A DNA stretch of 57,343 bases from contig SVRV01000014.1 of assembly GCA_015064635.1 (NCBI GenBank), forward strand, positions 1 through 57,343. The letters run 5' to 3'. The stretch comes from Oscillospiraceae bacterium (GTDB taxonomy: Bacteria; Bacillota; Clostridia; Oscillospirales; SIG627). The notes beneath the pieces are model-generated. The model searched no databases, was not told the DNA's origin, and saw nothing but the letters and a program-made list of their open reading frames with translations. Both the position numbers and the translations under genes were made by a program. Positions 7,698 through 15,823 of the stretch are shown here, piece by piece (the first letter of the stretch is position 1; each line of letters opens with the position of its first letter).

Positions 7698-9266
7698 TCA
7701 CATAAGCGGTGCCACCAGCTTCAAAATCATTCCTTTTATCTTGACAGTGAGCTTTTCTTTTTTTATTGACTCGTAGGTGACCTCACAGCACTTTGCACGT
7801 GTTTCGTCAAAGTCACGTTCAATATCCTTTATACACGGTGTATATGCCATATAAACTGCACATTCAAAGTGGTGATACAAACTTCTGAAATCAAGATTTA
7901 TGGTTCCCACTACCGCCTCGGAAGAATCTGCAACAAAAACCTTTGAATGTACAAATCCCGGGGTATATTCAAAAATCTTGACTCCCGAGTCAAGGAGTGC
8001 TCTGTAATGGGTCTTTGCAAGTGCCCAAGCACCTTTTTTGTCGGGGATGCCCGGCAGAATCAATATGACCTCAACACCTCTTTCTGCGGCAAATCTTATT
8101 GCTGCCTCCATTTCGGAATCAATTATGAGATACGGCGTCATTATATGCACATAGTCGGTTGCACGGTTGAGTATGTCCATATAAACACGTTCACCGGTCT
8201 TGTCTCTGTCAACGGGGCAATCGCCAAAGGGCATAACAAATCCGTTTTCGCCGTATTCCCTCTCGCCTGCCGACAAAAAGTGCTCCCACTCTCCGCTTTT
8301 TTCGTAAAGTCCCCACATTTGCAAAAACATAAGAGTAAAGCTATCAACAGCATCACCGCAGAGCATTACGGCAGAGTCCTTCCAGTGACCGTATTTCGAG
8401 CCGATGTTTATATACTCGTCCGCAAGGTTGATTCCTCCGTTGAAGGCAACTCTCCCGTCAATCACAACTATTTTTCTGTGGTCACGATAATTGTAATGCG
8501 TGGATACAAAGGGTGTAATCGGGGCAAAAATTTTACAGTTAATTCCCATTTGTTTGAGCTTTCTTGGATAATCGTGAGGTAATGTGGTGAATTCGCAGGT
8601 ACCGTCATACATGAGCCTTACATCAACTCCCGATTTTGCCTTTTCCTTTAATATCTCCAACACGGAGTCCCACATTTTGCCTTCTTCGATTATAAAATAT
8701 TCAAGAAAAATAAATTTTTCCGCTTTTTTCAGTTCCTCAAGCAATGCCTCGTATTTTGCCTCACCCGAATGGAAATAAGTAACTTTTGTTCCATTATATA
8801 CCGGGTGGCATCCGCTTCGTGCAACATATTCCGAAAGTCCTGCTATTCCGGGATTTATTTCTTCGAGCTCACGTTTTACGTCCTCCGGTTGACTTATCAT
8901 CTGCTTTGTCAGCTCAAGCACTTTATCCGTCCTCTTTTTCAGCGCCCTGTGACCTACGTCACTCCTTGTATATATCAAAAGCAAGGAGCCGAAAACAGGA
9001 GCCACAACCATGAGAATCAGCCATGTAATTTTTGCGTTTGGATTCATAGGACAGTTTGCAAGATAGAGCACGGCAACAGCACTTATTACTATACCGCTTC
9101 CGTAAAAATGAGGGAAAATATTTTCAAAATTGTAAAGAGCAAAAATCAAAACGCCTATCTGTACCAAAAACATCAACGTTATGATGCCAAGACGGCTGAA
9201 TATAAGACTCATTACGCTTTTTTTACTCTTTTTAACTATTTGTGACGGCAACTGTTTTTTCGACAC
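7698..9266 (-). CDS. cls: Cardiolipin synthase, phospholipase D type
   Basis: Joins two phosphatidylglycerol molecules to make cardiolipin in the cytoplasmic membrane. The 522-residue protein has two or three N-terminal membrane segments (about 25-45, 57-72, 80-100) and two HKD phospholipase D motifs, HRKIVVID (263-270) and HSKVFVAD (440-447), as expected for bacterial ClsA. Length matches the family. The start codon is GTG at 9266, supported by AGGAGGG 6 nt upstream. It has its own promoter; no clear terminator separates it from the GH106-like gene, so some readthrough is possible. Confidence 0.92.
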   Translation of the reverse strand: MSKKQLPSQIVKKSKKSVMSLIFSRLGIITLMFLVQIGVLIFALYNFENIFPHFYGSGIVISAVAVLYLANCPMNPNAKITWLILMVVAPVFGSLLLIYTRSDVGHRALKKRTDKVLELTKQMISQPEDVKRELEEINPGIAGLSEYVARSGCHPVYNGTKVTYFHSGEAKYEALLEELKKAEKFIFLEYFIIEEGKMWDSVLEILKEKAKSGVDVRLMYDGTCEFTTLPHDYPRKLKQMGINCKIFAPITPFVSTHYNYRDHRKIVVIDGRVAFNGGINLADEYINIGSKYGHWKDSAVMLCGDAVDSFTLMFLQMWGLYEKSGEWEHFLSAGEREYGENGFVMPFGDCPVDRDKTGERVYMDILNRATDYVHIMTPYLIIDSEMEAAIRFAAERGVEVILILPGIPDKKGAWALAKTHYRALLDSGVKIFEYTPGFVHSKVFVADSSEAVVGTINLDFRSLYHHFECAVYMAYTPCIKDIERDFDETRAKCCEVTYESIKKEKLTVKIKGMILKLVAPLM

Positions 9267-9287
9267 GGTATTCCCTCCTTCTAATCT

Positions 9288-9316
9288 ATGTTATAACCTT
9301 TTTCAGGCAAAGTCAA
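9288..9316 (-). promoter_or_regulatory. cls promoter
   Basis: Minus strand TTGACT (9311-9316), 17 bp, TAACAT (9288-9293), just upstream of the AGGAGGG site and GTG start. Confidence 0.65.
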
Positions 9317-9456
9317 GTGTGCTTTGATTTTATTAACGGATTTTAAATATTTTAGACATAAGGAGTTGAAATATTTTTAAAATATATAGAAAAATACATA
9401 TATTTGTGATATTATAATCTCAAAAAGAAAAGAATAATAAAGCAAGGAGCAGATAT

Positions 9457-10872
9457 ATGAGAAAAACAAAAATAATATGTACTATCGGTCCCGCCTCTTC
9501 CACAGAGGAGGTTCTTATAAAATTATGTCAAAACGGTATGAACGTTGCAAGACTGAACTTTTCACACGGTACTCACAGCGACCATAAAGAAAAAATCGAG
9601 CTTATTAAAAGTGTACGTGAAAAGCTTGGGCTTCCCATTCCCATAATGCTTGACACAAAAGGTCCCGAATACAGAATTAAAACCTTTGAGGACAAAAAAA
9701 TCACACTTAATGACGGTGACAGATTTACTTTTACAACCGACAACATCGTCGGTAACAAAGAGCGTGTGGCTGTCAGCTATGAAGGTCTTACCGAAGACCT
9801 GTCTGTCGGAGACACCATAACCGTCAACAACGGTCTTGTTCAGTTCCGTGTAGATGCAATTGAAGCACATGACATAATATGCACCGTTGTTGTGGGCGGT
9901 GAAATATCCGACCGCAAGAGCATGAGCTTCCCCAATAAAGTTTTGAAAAACGAATATATGAGTGAGCAGGACAGGCTGGATTTGCTTTTCGGAATAGAAA
10001 ACGAGGTTGACTTTGTTGCCGCCTCTTTTGTGTCACGAAAGCAGGATGTACTCGATATAAGAGAGTTCCTCAACGCCAACGGAGGAAGTAACATCGACAT
10101 TATAGCAAAAATCGAAAACCGTGCAGGAGTTGACAACATCGACGAAATATGCGAAATAGCAGACGGTATAATGGTAGCACGAGGTGACCTTGGCGTGGAA
10201 ATTCCTTTTGTTGAAGTTCCCGCAGTTCAAAAGCAGCTTATCCAAAAGTGCAGACTTTTGGGAAAAAGAGTCATCACAGCAACCGAAATGCTTGAATCCA
10301 TGATTCACAATCCCCGACCCACGAGAGCCGAAATATCCGACGTTGCAAATGCTGTTTACGACGGCTCCTCGGCGGTAATGCTTTCGGGTGAAACCGCGGC
10401 GGGAAAGCATCCATCCGAAGCGGTAAAGACAATGGCGGAAATCTGTGAGTACACAGAAAGCAAAATAGATTACAGAAAGTGGTTCAGAACAACCGACTAT
10501 ACCATCAAAAACAATCTTGATGCAATTTCACATTCCGTTTGTTCTATGGCGATAGACGTTCACGCCAAATGTATAGTAGTTAATTCCCTTTCGGGACGAA
10601 CTGCACGAATGGTCAGCCGATTCCGCTCCCCCGCAGATATTTTGGGGCTTACCACAAATCACCGAGCATGGCGGCAGCTCAATATGAGCTGGGGTGTTAC
10701 ACCTGTGCTCAGCGAGGAATACGGTGCTATTGACGTTGTCTTTTATGAAGCTTTGAAGGCGGCAAAGAAAACCTTCACTTTAAACAAAGGAGATAACGTG
10801 GTAATGACCGGAGGACAGATCAACGGTCAGCCCGGTAACACCAATATGATAAGAGTTGATACAGTAAAATAA
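9457..10872 (+). CDS. pyk: Pyruvate kinase
   Basis: Converts phosphoenolpyruvate and ADP to pyruvate and ATP, the last step of glycolysis. The 471-residue protein has the expected order: IGPAS near 10, NFSHG near 34, DTKGPE (66-71), the AKIEN Lys-Glu motif near 220, ARGDLGVE near 243 and the signature TEMLESM near 278 with NPRPTRAE. The C-terminal domain ends with a nucleotide-site-like stretch (GQPGNTN). It lacks the extra PEP-utiliser domain of Bacillus-type enzymes. Usual DTKGPEIR reads DTKGPEYR. AAGGAG upstream supports the start. A TATAAT at 9413-9418 is the likely -10, but I see no good -35. Confidence 0.95.
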   Translation: MRKTKIICTIGPASSTEEVLIKLCQNGMNVARLNFSHGTHSDHKEKIELIKSVREKLGLPIPIMLDTKGPEYRIKTFEDKKITLNDGDRFTFTTDNIVGNKERVAVSYEGLTEDLSVGDTITVNNGLVQFRVDAIEAHDIICTVVVGGEISDRKSMSFPNKVLKNEYMSEQDRLDLLFGIENEVDFVAASFVSRKQDVLDIREFLNANGGSNIDIIAKIENRAGVDNIDEICEIADGIMVARGDLGVEIPFVEVPAVQKQLIQKCRLLGKRVITATEMLESMIHNPRPTRAEISDVANAVYDGSSAVMLSGETAAGKHPSEAVKTMAEICEYTESKIDYRKWFRTTDYTIKNNLDAISHSVCSMAIDVHAKCIVVNSLSGRTARMVSRFRSPADILGLTTNHRAWRQLNMSWGVTPVLSEEYGAIDVVFYEALKAAKKTFTLNKGDNVVMTGGQINGQPGNTNMIRVDTVK

Positions 10873-10908
10873 TTTTTGTATATTGCAACTGATTTTATTC
10901 ATATTCCA

Positions 10909-10937
10909 TTGACCTAAATAAAAGCAAAAGTTATAAT
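10909..10937 (+). promoter_or_regulatory. Promoter of the GH28-like gene
   Basis: TTGACC (10909-10914), 17 bp, TATAAT (10932-10937), followed by AAAGGAG and the ATG at 10970. Confidence 0.85.
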
Positions 10938-10969
10938 GTAAACAAAGACTTACTAAAGGAGAAGCTGTT

Positions 10970-12337
10970 ATGAAAAGCATTTATACGCCAAATGATTTCA
11001 AACATCTTGCAACAGATTCACAAATGATACAGGCCGCTGTAAACGAAGCGGCAAAATACGGTGCAAAGGTAATTGTGCCCAGAGTAAACGAAAGAACAGA
11101 CAGCTGTATATGGGAGCTTGATGAAAGTATCAAGCTTTTAACGGGAAGCTGTGTAGTTCTTGATAACTGTCATATAAGGCTTGCCGATGACACTTACATA
11201 CATTTCTTTGAAAACTCCTCTGCAGACGATTTTACCCAGTGGTGGAAGGAAGACAAAAGAGAATATGACATTCAGCTTATCGGTGAAGGAAATGCAGTTC
11301 TTGACGGCGGAAACCACAACGGAATATTTGAATCCGACTTCAATATCTACGATGAAAACGGAAATTTCGTAAAGAGCATCAATTACAAGGGACTCCCCTC
11401 CATCGCTGTAAATAGAGGACTTGAATTCAGAAACGTTGAACGAATCACAGTCAAGGGTCTCAGATTCATCAACCTCCGTTATTGGGCAATGTGCTTTGAG
11501 TTCTGCTCCTTCGGTCATATTGCGGATATAACCTTTGATGCACACGGAGAAGTTCCCAACCAGGACGGCATAGATATTCGTGTGGGATGTAACAATTTCC
11601 TTGTGGAAAATATTTACGGACTTACGGGTGATGACACAATCGCACTCACTAACTTCGGAAACAAAATAGCTATGCAGACCGACCCGCATCTGGACTTTGA
11701 TATTCACGAAATCATTATCAAAAACGTGCGTTCCTACATGAGCGACCACTGCGACATTATCAGAATTCTGAACAGAGGCGGAGCTAAGATTTACAACGTT
11801 GAAATATCAAACGTTGTTGACATTACACCCGAATACAGCGAGGACAGAGCACTTGCGGCTATCAGAATCGGCGACATATGCGACTACCCTTCACGTCTGA
11901 ACGAGCCCGGAGAAACAAGAAATATTGTTGTGCGTGACGTTATTACCCGAGCAAGATTCGGTGCTTATATTGCCAACACTTTGGTTGACTCTGTATTTGA
12001 TAACTTTATGATGACCTCCGACGGCGGCATCGGTATGTATTTTAACGGCTGTTATATTGAAAACGTATTTATCAACCGCTTCATGTATAATACAAAGGCA
12101 TCCGCACCAGACAGTGACATCGGTTATAAAGAAGTGTTCCACAGAGTAAAAATAGACGTTCTCAATGCCTTCCATTTCAACAATTGCACTGCAAAGAATC
12201 TCAATATAACAAATGCTGTCATAGGCAAGAATCTTTCCTACGTTTATGGCGGAAACAGTGAGATTGAAATCAAATCAAGTAATGTGGTATGTCTTGACGA
12301 AAATACAAAAATGGCAGAAAGCGCAACGATAGTATAA
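10970..12337 (+). CDS. GH28-like beta-helix glycoside hydrolase
   Basis: A 455-residue right-handed beta-helix protein. Repeated short beta turns run through the middle, and the polygalacturonase motifs are recognisable: NQDGIDI near 197 (usual NTDG), TGDDTIAL near 218 (usual GDD), DHC in place of GHG near 262, and RIG in place of RIK near 311. The three catalytic Asp of GH28 are therefore kept, while the substrate-contacting GHG and RIK motifs are altered, so the target may be a rhamnogalacturonan or a modified galacturonide instead of plain polygalacturonate. No signal peptide; cytoplasmic. AAAGGAG 9 nt upstream supports the start. Single-gene unit with its own promoter and terminator. Confidence 0.8.
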   Translation: MKSIYTPNDFKHLATDSQMIQAAVNEAAKYGAKVIVPRVNERTDSCIWELDESIKLLTGSCVVLDNCHIRLADDTYIHFFENSSADDFTQWWKEDKREYDIQLIGEGNAVLDGGNHNGIFESDFNIYDENGNFVKSINYKGLPSIAVNRGLEFRNVERITVKGLRFINLRYWAMCFEFCSFGHIADITFDAHGEVPNQDGIDIRVGCNNFLVENIYGLTGDDTIALTNFGNKIAMQTDPHLDFDIHEIIIKNVRSYMSDHCDIIRILNRGGAKIYNVEISNVVDITPEYSEDRALAAIRIGDICDYPSRLNEPGETRNIVVRDVITRARFGAYIANTLVDSVFDNFMMTSDGGIGMYFNGCYIENVFINRFMYNTKASAPDSDIGYKEVFHRVKIDVLNAFHFNNCTAKNLNITNAVIGKNLSYVYGGNSEIEIKSSNVVCLDENTKMAESATIV

Positions 12338-12340
12338 TCC

Positions 12341-12378
12341 AATAACCGCAGTACCGACAAATCGGTCCTGCGGTTATT
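12341..12378 (+). terminator. Terminator of the GH28-like gene
   Basis: AATAACCGCAG (12341-12351) pairs with CTGCGGTTATT (12368-12378), with an inner CCGA/TCGG stem. It lies 3 nt past the stop codon and 5 nt before the next -35 box. Confidence 0.75.
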
Positions 12379-12383
12379 ACATA

Positions 12384-12412
12384 TTGACAAGCAATTTCAT
12401 TTGTGATATATT
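12384..12412 (+). promoter_or_regulatory. Promoter of the RNA methyltransferase gene
   Basis: TTGACA (12384-12389), 17 bp, TATATT (12407-12412), then GGAGG and the ATG at 12442. Confidence 0.82.
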
Positions 12413-12441
12413 GAAACCACTAAAAAGCACTCGGAGGAAAA

Positions 12442-13257
12442 ATGGGTATTATTAAAATAAAATCGGTCAATGCCACCGAGCTTGATCCGTATCTTCGTCT
12501 CAGCGAAGCGCAGTTAAGAAACAGACTCGACCCCGAAAATGCACTTTTTATAGCAGAGAGTCCCAACGTTATACGCACGGCACTGGATTCGGGTGTTGAA
12601 GCGGTATCACTCTTTTGTGAAAAAAGTCAAATAGATGGTGAAGCGGCAGACATTATAGAGAGAATCGGCGACATTCCCGTATACGCAGTTGACCGTGAGC
12701 TTTTTGCGTCGGTTAAAGGCTTTGCACTGACAAGGGGTGTTCACTGCGCCATGAAACGCCCAAAAGCCTCCGTACCGTCAGATGTATTAGAGGATGCAAA
12801 ACGTGTGGCTGTTCTCGAAAACACTGTAGATGCCGTAAACTTGGGCGCAATTTTCCGTTCGGCGGCAGCACTCAATATTGATGCGGTCTTGCTTTCCCCC
12901 TCCTGCTCCGACCCTTTGGTACGAAGGAGCGTGAGAGTAAGTATGGGAACTGTCTTTCAGATCCCTTGGGCGTTTATTTCAAATGATTTGTATAACGGCG
13001 GTGTAGACGAGCTACACGCACACGGTTTTAAAACGGTAGCAATGGCACTATCAAAAAACAGTGTATGGATAGATGATGACGTATTAAAGAAAGAAGAAAA
13101 GCTTGCCATAGTCCTTGGAACCGAGGGCGAAGGACTAAAGGATGCCACAATAGATGCTTGTGACTTTGTTGCAAAAATCCCTATGTACAACAGTGTGGAT
13201 TCTCTCAATGTTGCCTCAGCCGCTACACTTGCTTTCTGGGAGCTGAGAGTGAAATAA
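12442..13257 (+). CDS. SpoU/TrmH-family RNA 2'-O-methyltransferase
   Basis: Transfers a methyl group from S-adenosylmethionine to a ribose 2'-OH in tRNA or rRNA. The 271-residue protein has an N-terminal RNA-binding-like part (about 1-105) and a C-terminal trefoil-knot SPOUT domain with the three motifs NLGAIFRSA (near 133), LGTEGEGL (near 226) and IPMYNSVDSLNVA (near 247). The Asn-Arg of motif 1 and the Ser-Leu-Asn of motif 3 are the conserved catalytic and cofactor residues. The exact RNA site cannot be told from sequence. GGAGG 5 nt upstream supports the start. The stop codon merges with repeat copy 3. Confidence 0.9.
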   Translation: MGIIKIKSVNATELDPYLRLSEAQLRNRLDPENALFIAESPNVIRTALDSGVEAVSLFCEKSQIDGEAADIIERIGDIPVYAVDRELFASVKGFALTRGVHCAMKRPKASVPSDVLEDAKRVAVLENTVDAVNLGAIFRSAAALNIDAVLLSPSCSDPLVRRSVRVSMGTVFQIPWAFISNDLYNGGVDELHAHGFKTVAMALSKNSVWIDDDVLKKEEKLAIVLGTEGEGLKDATIDACDFVAKIPMYNSVDSLNVASAATLAFWELRVK

Positions 13258-13354
13258 AAAAGTCGCCTTCGGCAACTGATGTTCGCTAACGCTCACAAAT
13301 TTTATAGGTAGACTTTTGTGTTACATGCAAATTGCGATGCAATTTCCTATGTAA
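13256..13354 (-). repeat. Structured repeat element, copy 3
   Basis: Third copy of the element found at 4224-4424, about 8.8 kb away. The terminator and tandem-G.A hairpin segments are identical to the other copies. The outer stem reads TTACAT (13321-13326) with ATGTAA (13349-13354) on the plus strand where copy 2 has TTATAT with ATATAA, a paired double change. One base is missing in the spacer (ACTTTTGTG against ACTTTATTTG). It begins at the stop codon of the methyltransferase gene, as copy 1 does with the GH78-like gene. Here both flanking genes point opposite to the inferred RNA sense. Confidence 0.88.
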
Positions 13355-13361
13355 TAAAAAT

Positions 13362-13390
13362 AAAACCGCAGGGTAACTCCTGCGGTTTTT
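13362..13390 (+). terminator. Terminator after the RNA methyltransferase gene
   Basis: AAAACCGCAGG (13362-13372) pairs with CCTGCGGTTTT (13379-13389), followed by T. It ends 3 nt before the -35 box of the clc promoter. Confidence 0.85.
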
Positions 13391-13392
13391 GC

Positions 13393-13421
13393 TTGACAAA
13401 TCACATCCCAAGTAGTATAAT
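13393..13421 (+). promoter_or_regulatory. Consensus promoter of clc
   Basis: TTGACA (13393-13398), 17 bp, TATAAT (13416-13421): a perfect consensus. The clc ATG is at 13431, only 9 nt past the -10 box, so transcription should begin 2-4 nt before the start codon. Confidence 0.85.
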
Positions 13422-13430
13422 CTATCCGCT

Positions 13431-15029
13431 ATGAATAAACACTATTTTAAACAAACAATTGTACCCTGTGTACTTCTTTCAGCATTGGCGGGAGTTTTCA
13501 CAGGTGTACTTATTTTTATTTTCAAATCGGTATCAAAGCTGATAATCGAAAAGTCTTTTGAAATTTACGCATTTGTCCGTGAAAATGTGGACTACTTGCC
13601 TTTGCTTTTTGTGGGTGCGTTGCTGGTGGGACTTGTTTCCTATGCAGTTGTTCATTACATTCCCGGCTGTCGCGGAGGCGGAATTCCCACAGCGGTTGCA
13701 ATTCTTCGCGGTCACCTTCCTTTCAAGTGGCTTCGAACAATACTCGGTACCTTTGCATCGTCCATTGTAACCTTTGCCATGGGTGTACCGCTCGGAAACG
13801 AAGGCCCCAGTGTTCAGATGGGATGTGCCGTCGGCAGAGGAACAGTCAACGCAATAGGCAGCAAGAATAAAGCGTGGGACAGATATGTTATGACGGGCAG
13901 TGCATCGGGAGGCTTTGCAGCAGCAACATTTGCACCTCTTTCGGGTATACTTTTCGCCTTTGAAGAGGTTCACCGCAAGTTTTCACCCATACTATTTATG
14001 TCGGTGGTGTCCTCCGTTGCAGCATCATTTACAATAACCGAATTTTTGTGTGAAGTCTTCGGCACAGAGACAGCGCTTTTCCACATATCTTTAAAAGAAG
14101 TCCTTCCTCTGAAATATATTCTGATCGTAATTGTTGTGGGAGCTGTTGCGGGAGCTTTTGCCATTTTCTTTGCAAGGCTTTACCGAGTTACAGATAGGAT
14201 AATGAGGGGTGTACTTGCAAAAGTTCCCCGTTATATAAAGATTGTTTCAATCTTTTTTATCACCTCTGTACTTGGATTTTTCAGCCCCGATTTTATCGGC
14301 TCGGGACACGACGTGATTTGCGAAATAATGTGTAGTACAGCTCCTGTATGGTATTTGTTGCTTATATATCTTATCGTCAGATTATTGCTTTTGCTTTTTG
14401 CCAATACTGCGGGTATTACGGGCGGTATCTTTATTCCGTCTCTTACCTTTGGTGCAATGCTCGGCTCACTTATGGCAAAGGTTATGATTTCCCTTGATTT
14501 CTTGCCCGAAAAATATGCTCCCGTGTTGGTTGTTGTTGCAATGACCGCATTTCTTGCCGCTTCGTCAAAAATTCCCATGACAGCTATTGCGTTTTCTGCC
14601 GAAGCAATGACAGGTGCGGGGAACATAATGCCAATCATTCTCGGAACAGCTGTGGCATATATAATAGTTGAAATTGCCGGTGCTGAGTCTCTTACCGATT
14701 CGGTTATCGAAAGTAAGATACACACGAGAACCGAAGGTAAGGAGCACTTTGTAATAGATGCACATTTTACCGTTTCTTCCGACTCCTTTGCTGTCGGAAA
14801 AGAATTGCGTGACATCCTCCTTCCTCCCAATTGCGTAATAGTTTCGATGGAAAAGAAGGAGCTTTATGCAACTCTCTTGAACGACGGTGACATTCTCCAT
14901 CTGCGCTATAAAACGTATGACCATCAAGAGACATACGCATATCTTGTTGCAATATTCGGAAAACAGCCACAGAGCAAAATTCAATCAGTTCACAGCGGTG
15001 ACGATAATTACGCTTTACCGGAAATATAA
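13431..15029 (+). CDS. ClC-type H+/Cl- exchange transporter with TrkA-C domain
   Basis: A 532-residue multi-pass membrane protein of the ClC family. The anion-pathway motifs are GGGIP (82-86, usual GSGIP), GNEGP (122-126, usual GREGP) and GIFIP near 335. The external gating Glu (Glu124) and an internal Glu pair (178-179) matching the proton Glu of E. coli ClC point to exchange rather than a passive channel. Residues about 445-520 form a TrkA-C/RCK-C-like cytosolic domain, which may sense a ligand. No ribosome binding site precedes the ATG, and the promoter implies a leaderless mRNA. The next possible in-frame start, a TTG inside the first helix, also lacks one. Acid or ion homeostasis is the likely role. 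Confidence 0.92.
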   Translation: MNKHYFKQTIVPCVLLSALAGVFTGVLIFIFKSVSKLIIEKSFEIYAFVRENVDYLPLLFVGALLVGLVSYAVVHYIPGCRGGGIPTAVAILRGHLPFKWLRTILGTFASSIVTFAMGVPLGNEGPSVQMGCAVGRGTVNAIGSKNKAWDRYVMTGSASGGFAAATFAPLSGILFAFEEVHRKFSPILFMSVVSSVAASFTITEFLCEVFGTETALFHISLKEVLPLKYILIVIVVGAVAGAFAIFFARLYRVTDRIMRGVLAKVPRYIKIVSIFFITSVLGFFSPDFIGSGHDVICEIMCSTAPVWYLLLIYLIVRLLLLLFANTAGITGGIFIPSLTFGAMLGSLMAKVMISLDFLPEKYAPVLVVVAMTAFLAASSKIPMTAIAFSAEAMTGAGNIMPIILGTAVAYIIVEIAGAESLTDSVIESKIHTRTEGKEHFVIDAHFTVSSDSFAVGKELRDILLPPNCVIVSMEKKELYATLLNDGDILHLRYKTYDHQETYAYLVAIFGKQPQSKIQSVHSGDDNYALPEI

Positions 15030-15056
15030 CACAGTAACCCCCCGCATTGTTTTTTA

Positions 15057-15085
15057 TTGACAAGACATTTGTTTTATGATACACT
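15057..15085 (+). promoter_or_regulatory. Promoter of the 197-residue membrane protein gene
   Basis: TTGACA (15057-15062), 17 bp, TACACT (15080-15085). It rules out the ATG at 15076, which lies within the promoter, and supports the start at 15127. Confidence 0.8.
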
Positions 15086-15126
15086 GTAAATGTAGACGAA
15101 TACTGCGAAATACAGAGGATAAACGT

Positions 15127-15720
15127 ATGGTGAAATATTGGCGTACAATAGTTTTTAATTTTTTCAAAGGCATTATTGCTATGGCATTTACAGGTCTGCT
15201 TGGTAATATATGCTATTTCCTGATTTTCCGTAATGCCAACGGTGATGACCCCAAGGGTGCGGCATTCAGGACGAGTGTTTTCGGAATAATTTTGTTTGCT
15301 TTCAGCATATATGTATTCGTGAAAATGCTTAATATCAACGTAAAGAGCGAAAAGATAATAAACGAAGAGCAGGCTATTAAGAATAAATTCAGAGAAAACG
15401 GATATGAGCTTGACTATAAGCCTTATTTTATAAAAATGCTGAAAACCCGTCTCTGGGGTTATTATATCGCTGCCGCTCTTTGGCAGATACCCACCATCGT
15501 GAATTATGCCGTTGTTGCATCTCTACCCGTAAAGGTCACAATATATGAGTATCCCATGTGGCTTTACGAATGGAATTTGCAAAGTATTTTCACCTATGAG
15601 ATGCTCGGCGGCACATGGATTGTCGGATTCATTGCGTATATGCTCTTGTTTGCTTCGGCAACACTTTTCTTCTTCTATCGCTATTATAAGCAGTTTCTTG
15701 TAAAACCAAGCTATATTTGA
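15127..15720 (+). CDS. Membrane protein of unknown function
   Basis: A 197-residue protein with about four hydrophobic segments (roughly residues 8-30, 45-65, 112-132 and 162-185) separated by short polar loops. A basic loop around residues 70-100 probably faces the cytoplasm. I do not recognise the family and see no catalytic motif. The start at 15127 is chosen because GAGGAT lies 6 nt upstream and the earlier in-frame ATG at 15076 falls inside the promoter. Single-gene unit with its own promoter and terminator. Confidence 0.82.
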   Translation: MVKYWRTIVFNFFKGIIAMAFTGLLGNICYFLIFRNANGDDPKGAAFRTSVFGIILFAFSIYVFVKMLNINVKSEKIINEEQAIKNKFRENGYELDYKPYFIKMLKTRLWGYYIAAALWQIPTIVNYAVVASLPVKVTIYEYPMWLYEWNLQSIFTYEMLGGTWIVGFIAYMLLFASATLFFFYRYYKQFLVKPSYI

Positions 15721-15726
15721 TGAATG

Positions 15727-15758
15727 CACCGCAGAATTGATTTTCTGCGGTGTTTTTT
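15727..15758 (+). terminator. Terminator of the 197-residue membrane protein gene
   Basis: CACCGCAGAA (15727-15736) pairs with TTCTGCGGTG (15743-15752), followed by TTTTTT. It ends 2 nt before the next gene's -35 box. Confidence 0.88.
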
Positions 15759-15759
15759 C

Positions 15760-15788
15760 TTGACATATAATGCCATTTATGATAAACT
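15760..15788 (+). promoter_or_regulatory. Promoter of the DUF4838 gene
   Basis: TTGACA (15760-15765), 17 bp, TAAACT (15783-15788), then AAGGAG and the ATG at 15824. Confidence 0.78.
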
Positions 15789-15823
15789 AAACTCGCAAAT
15801 ATTTTCCGAAAAGGAGAACAGAA

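Noticed and set aside
15076-15126. Upstream in-frame start for the 197-residue membrane protein
   Set aside because: It lies between and within the promoter boxes; the ATG at 15127 has a ribosome site.
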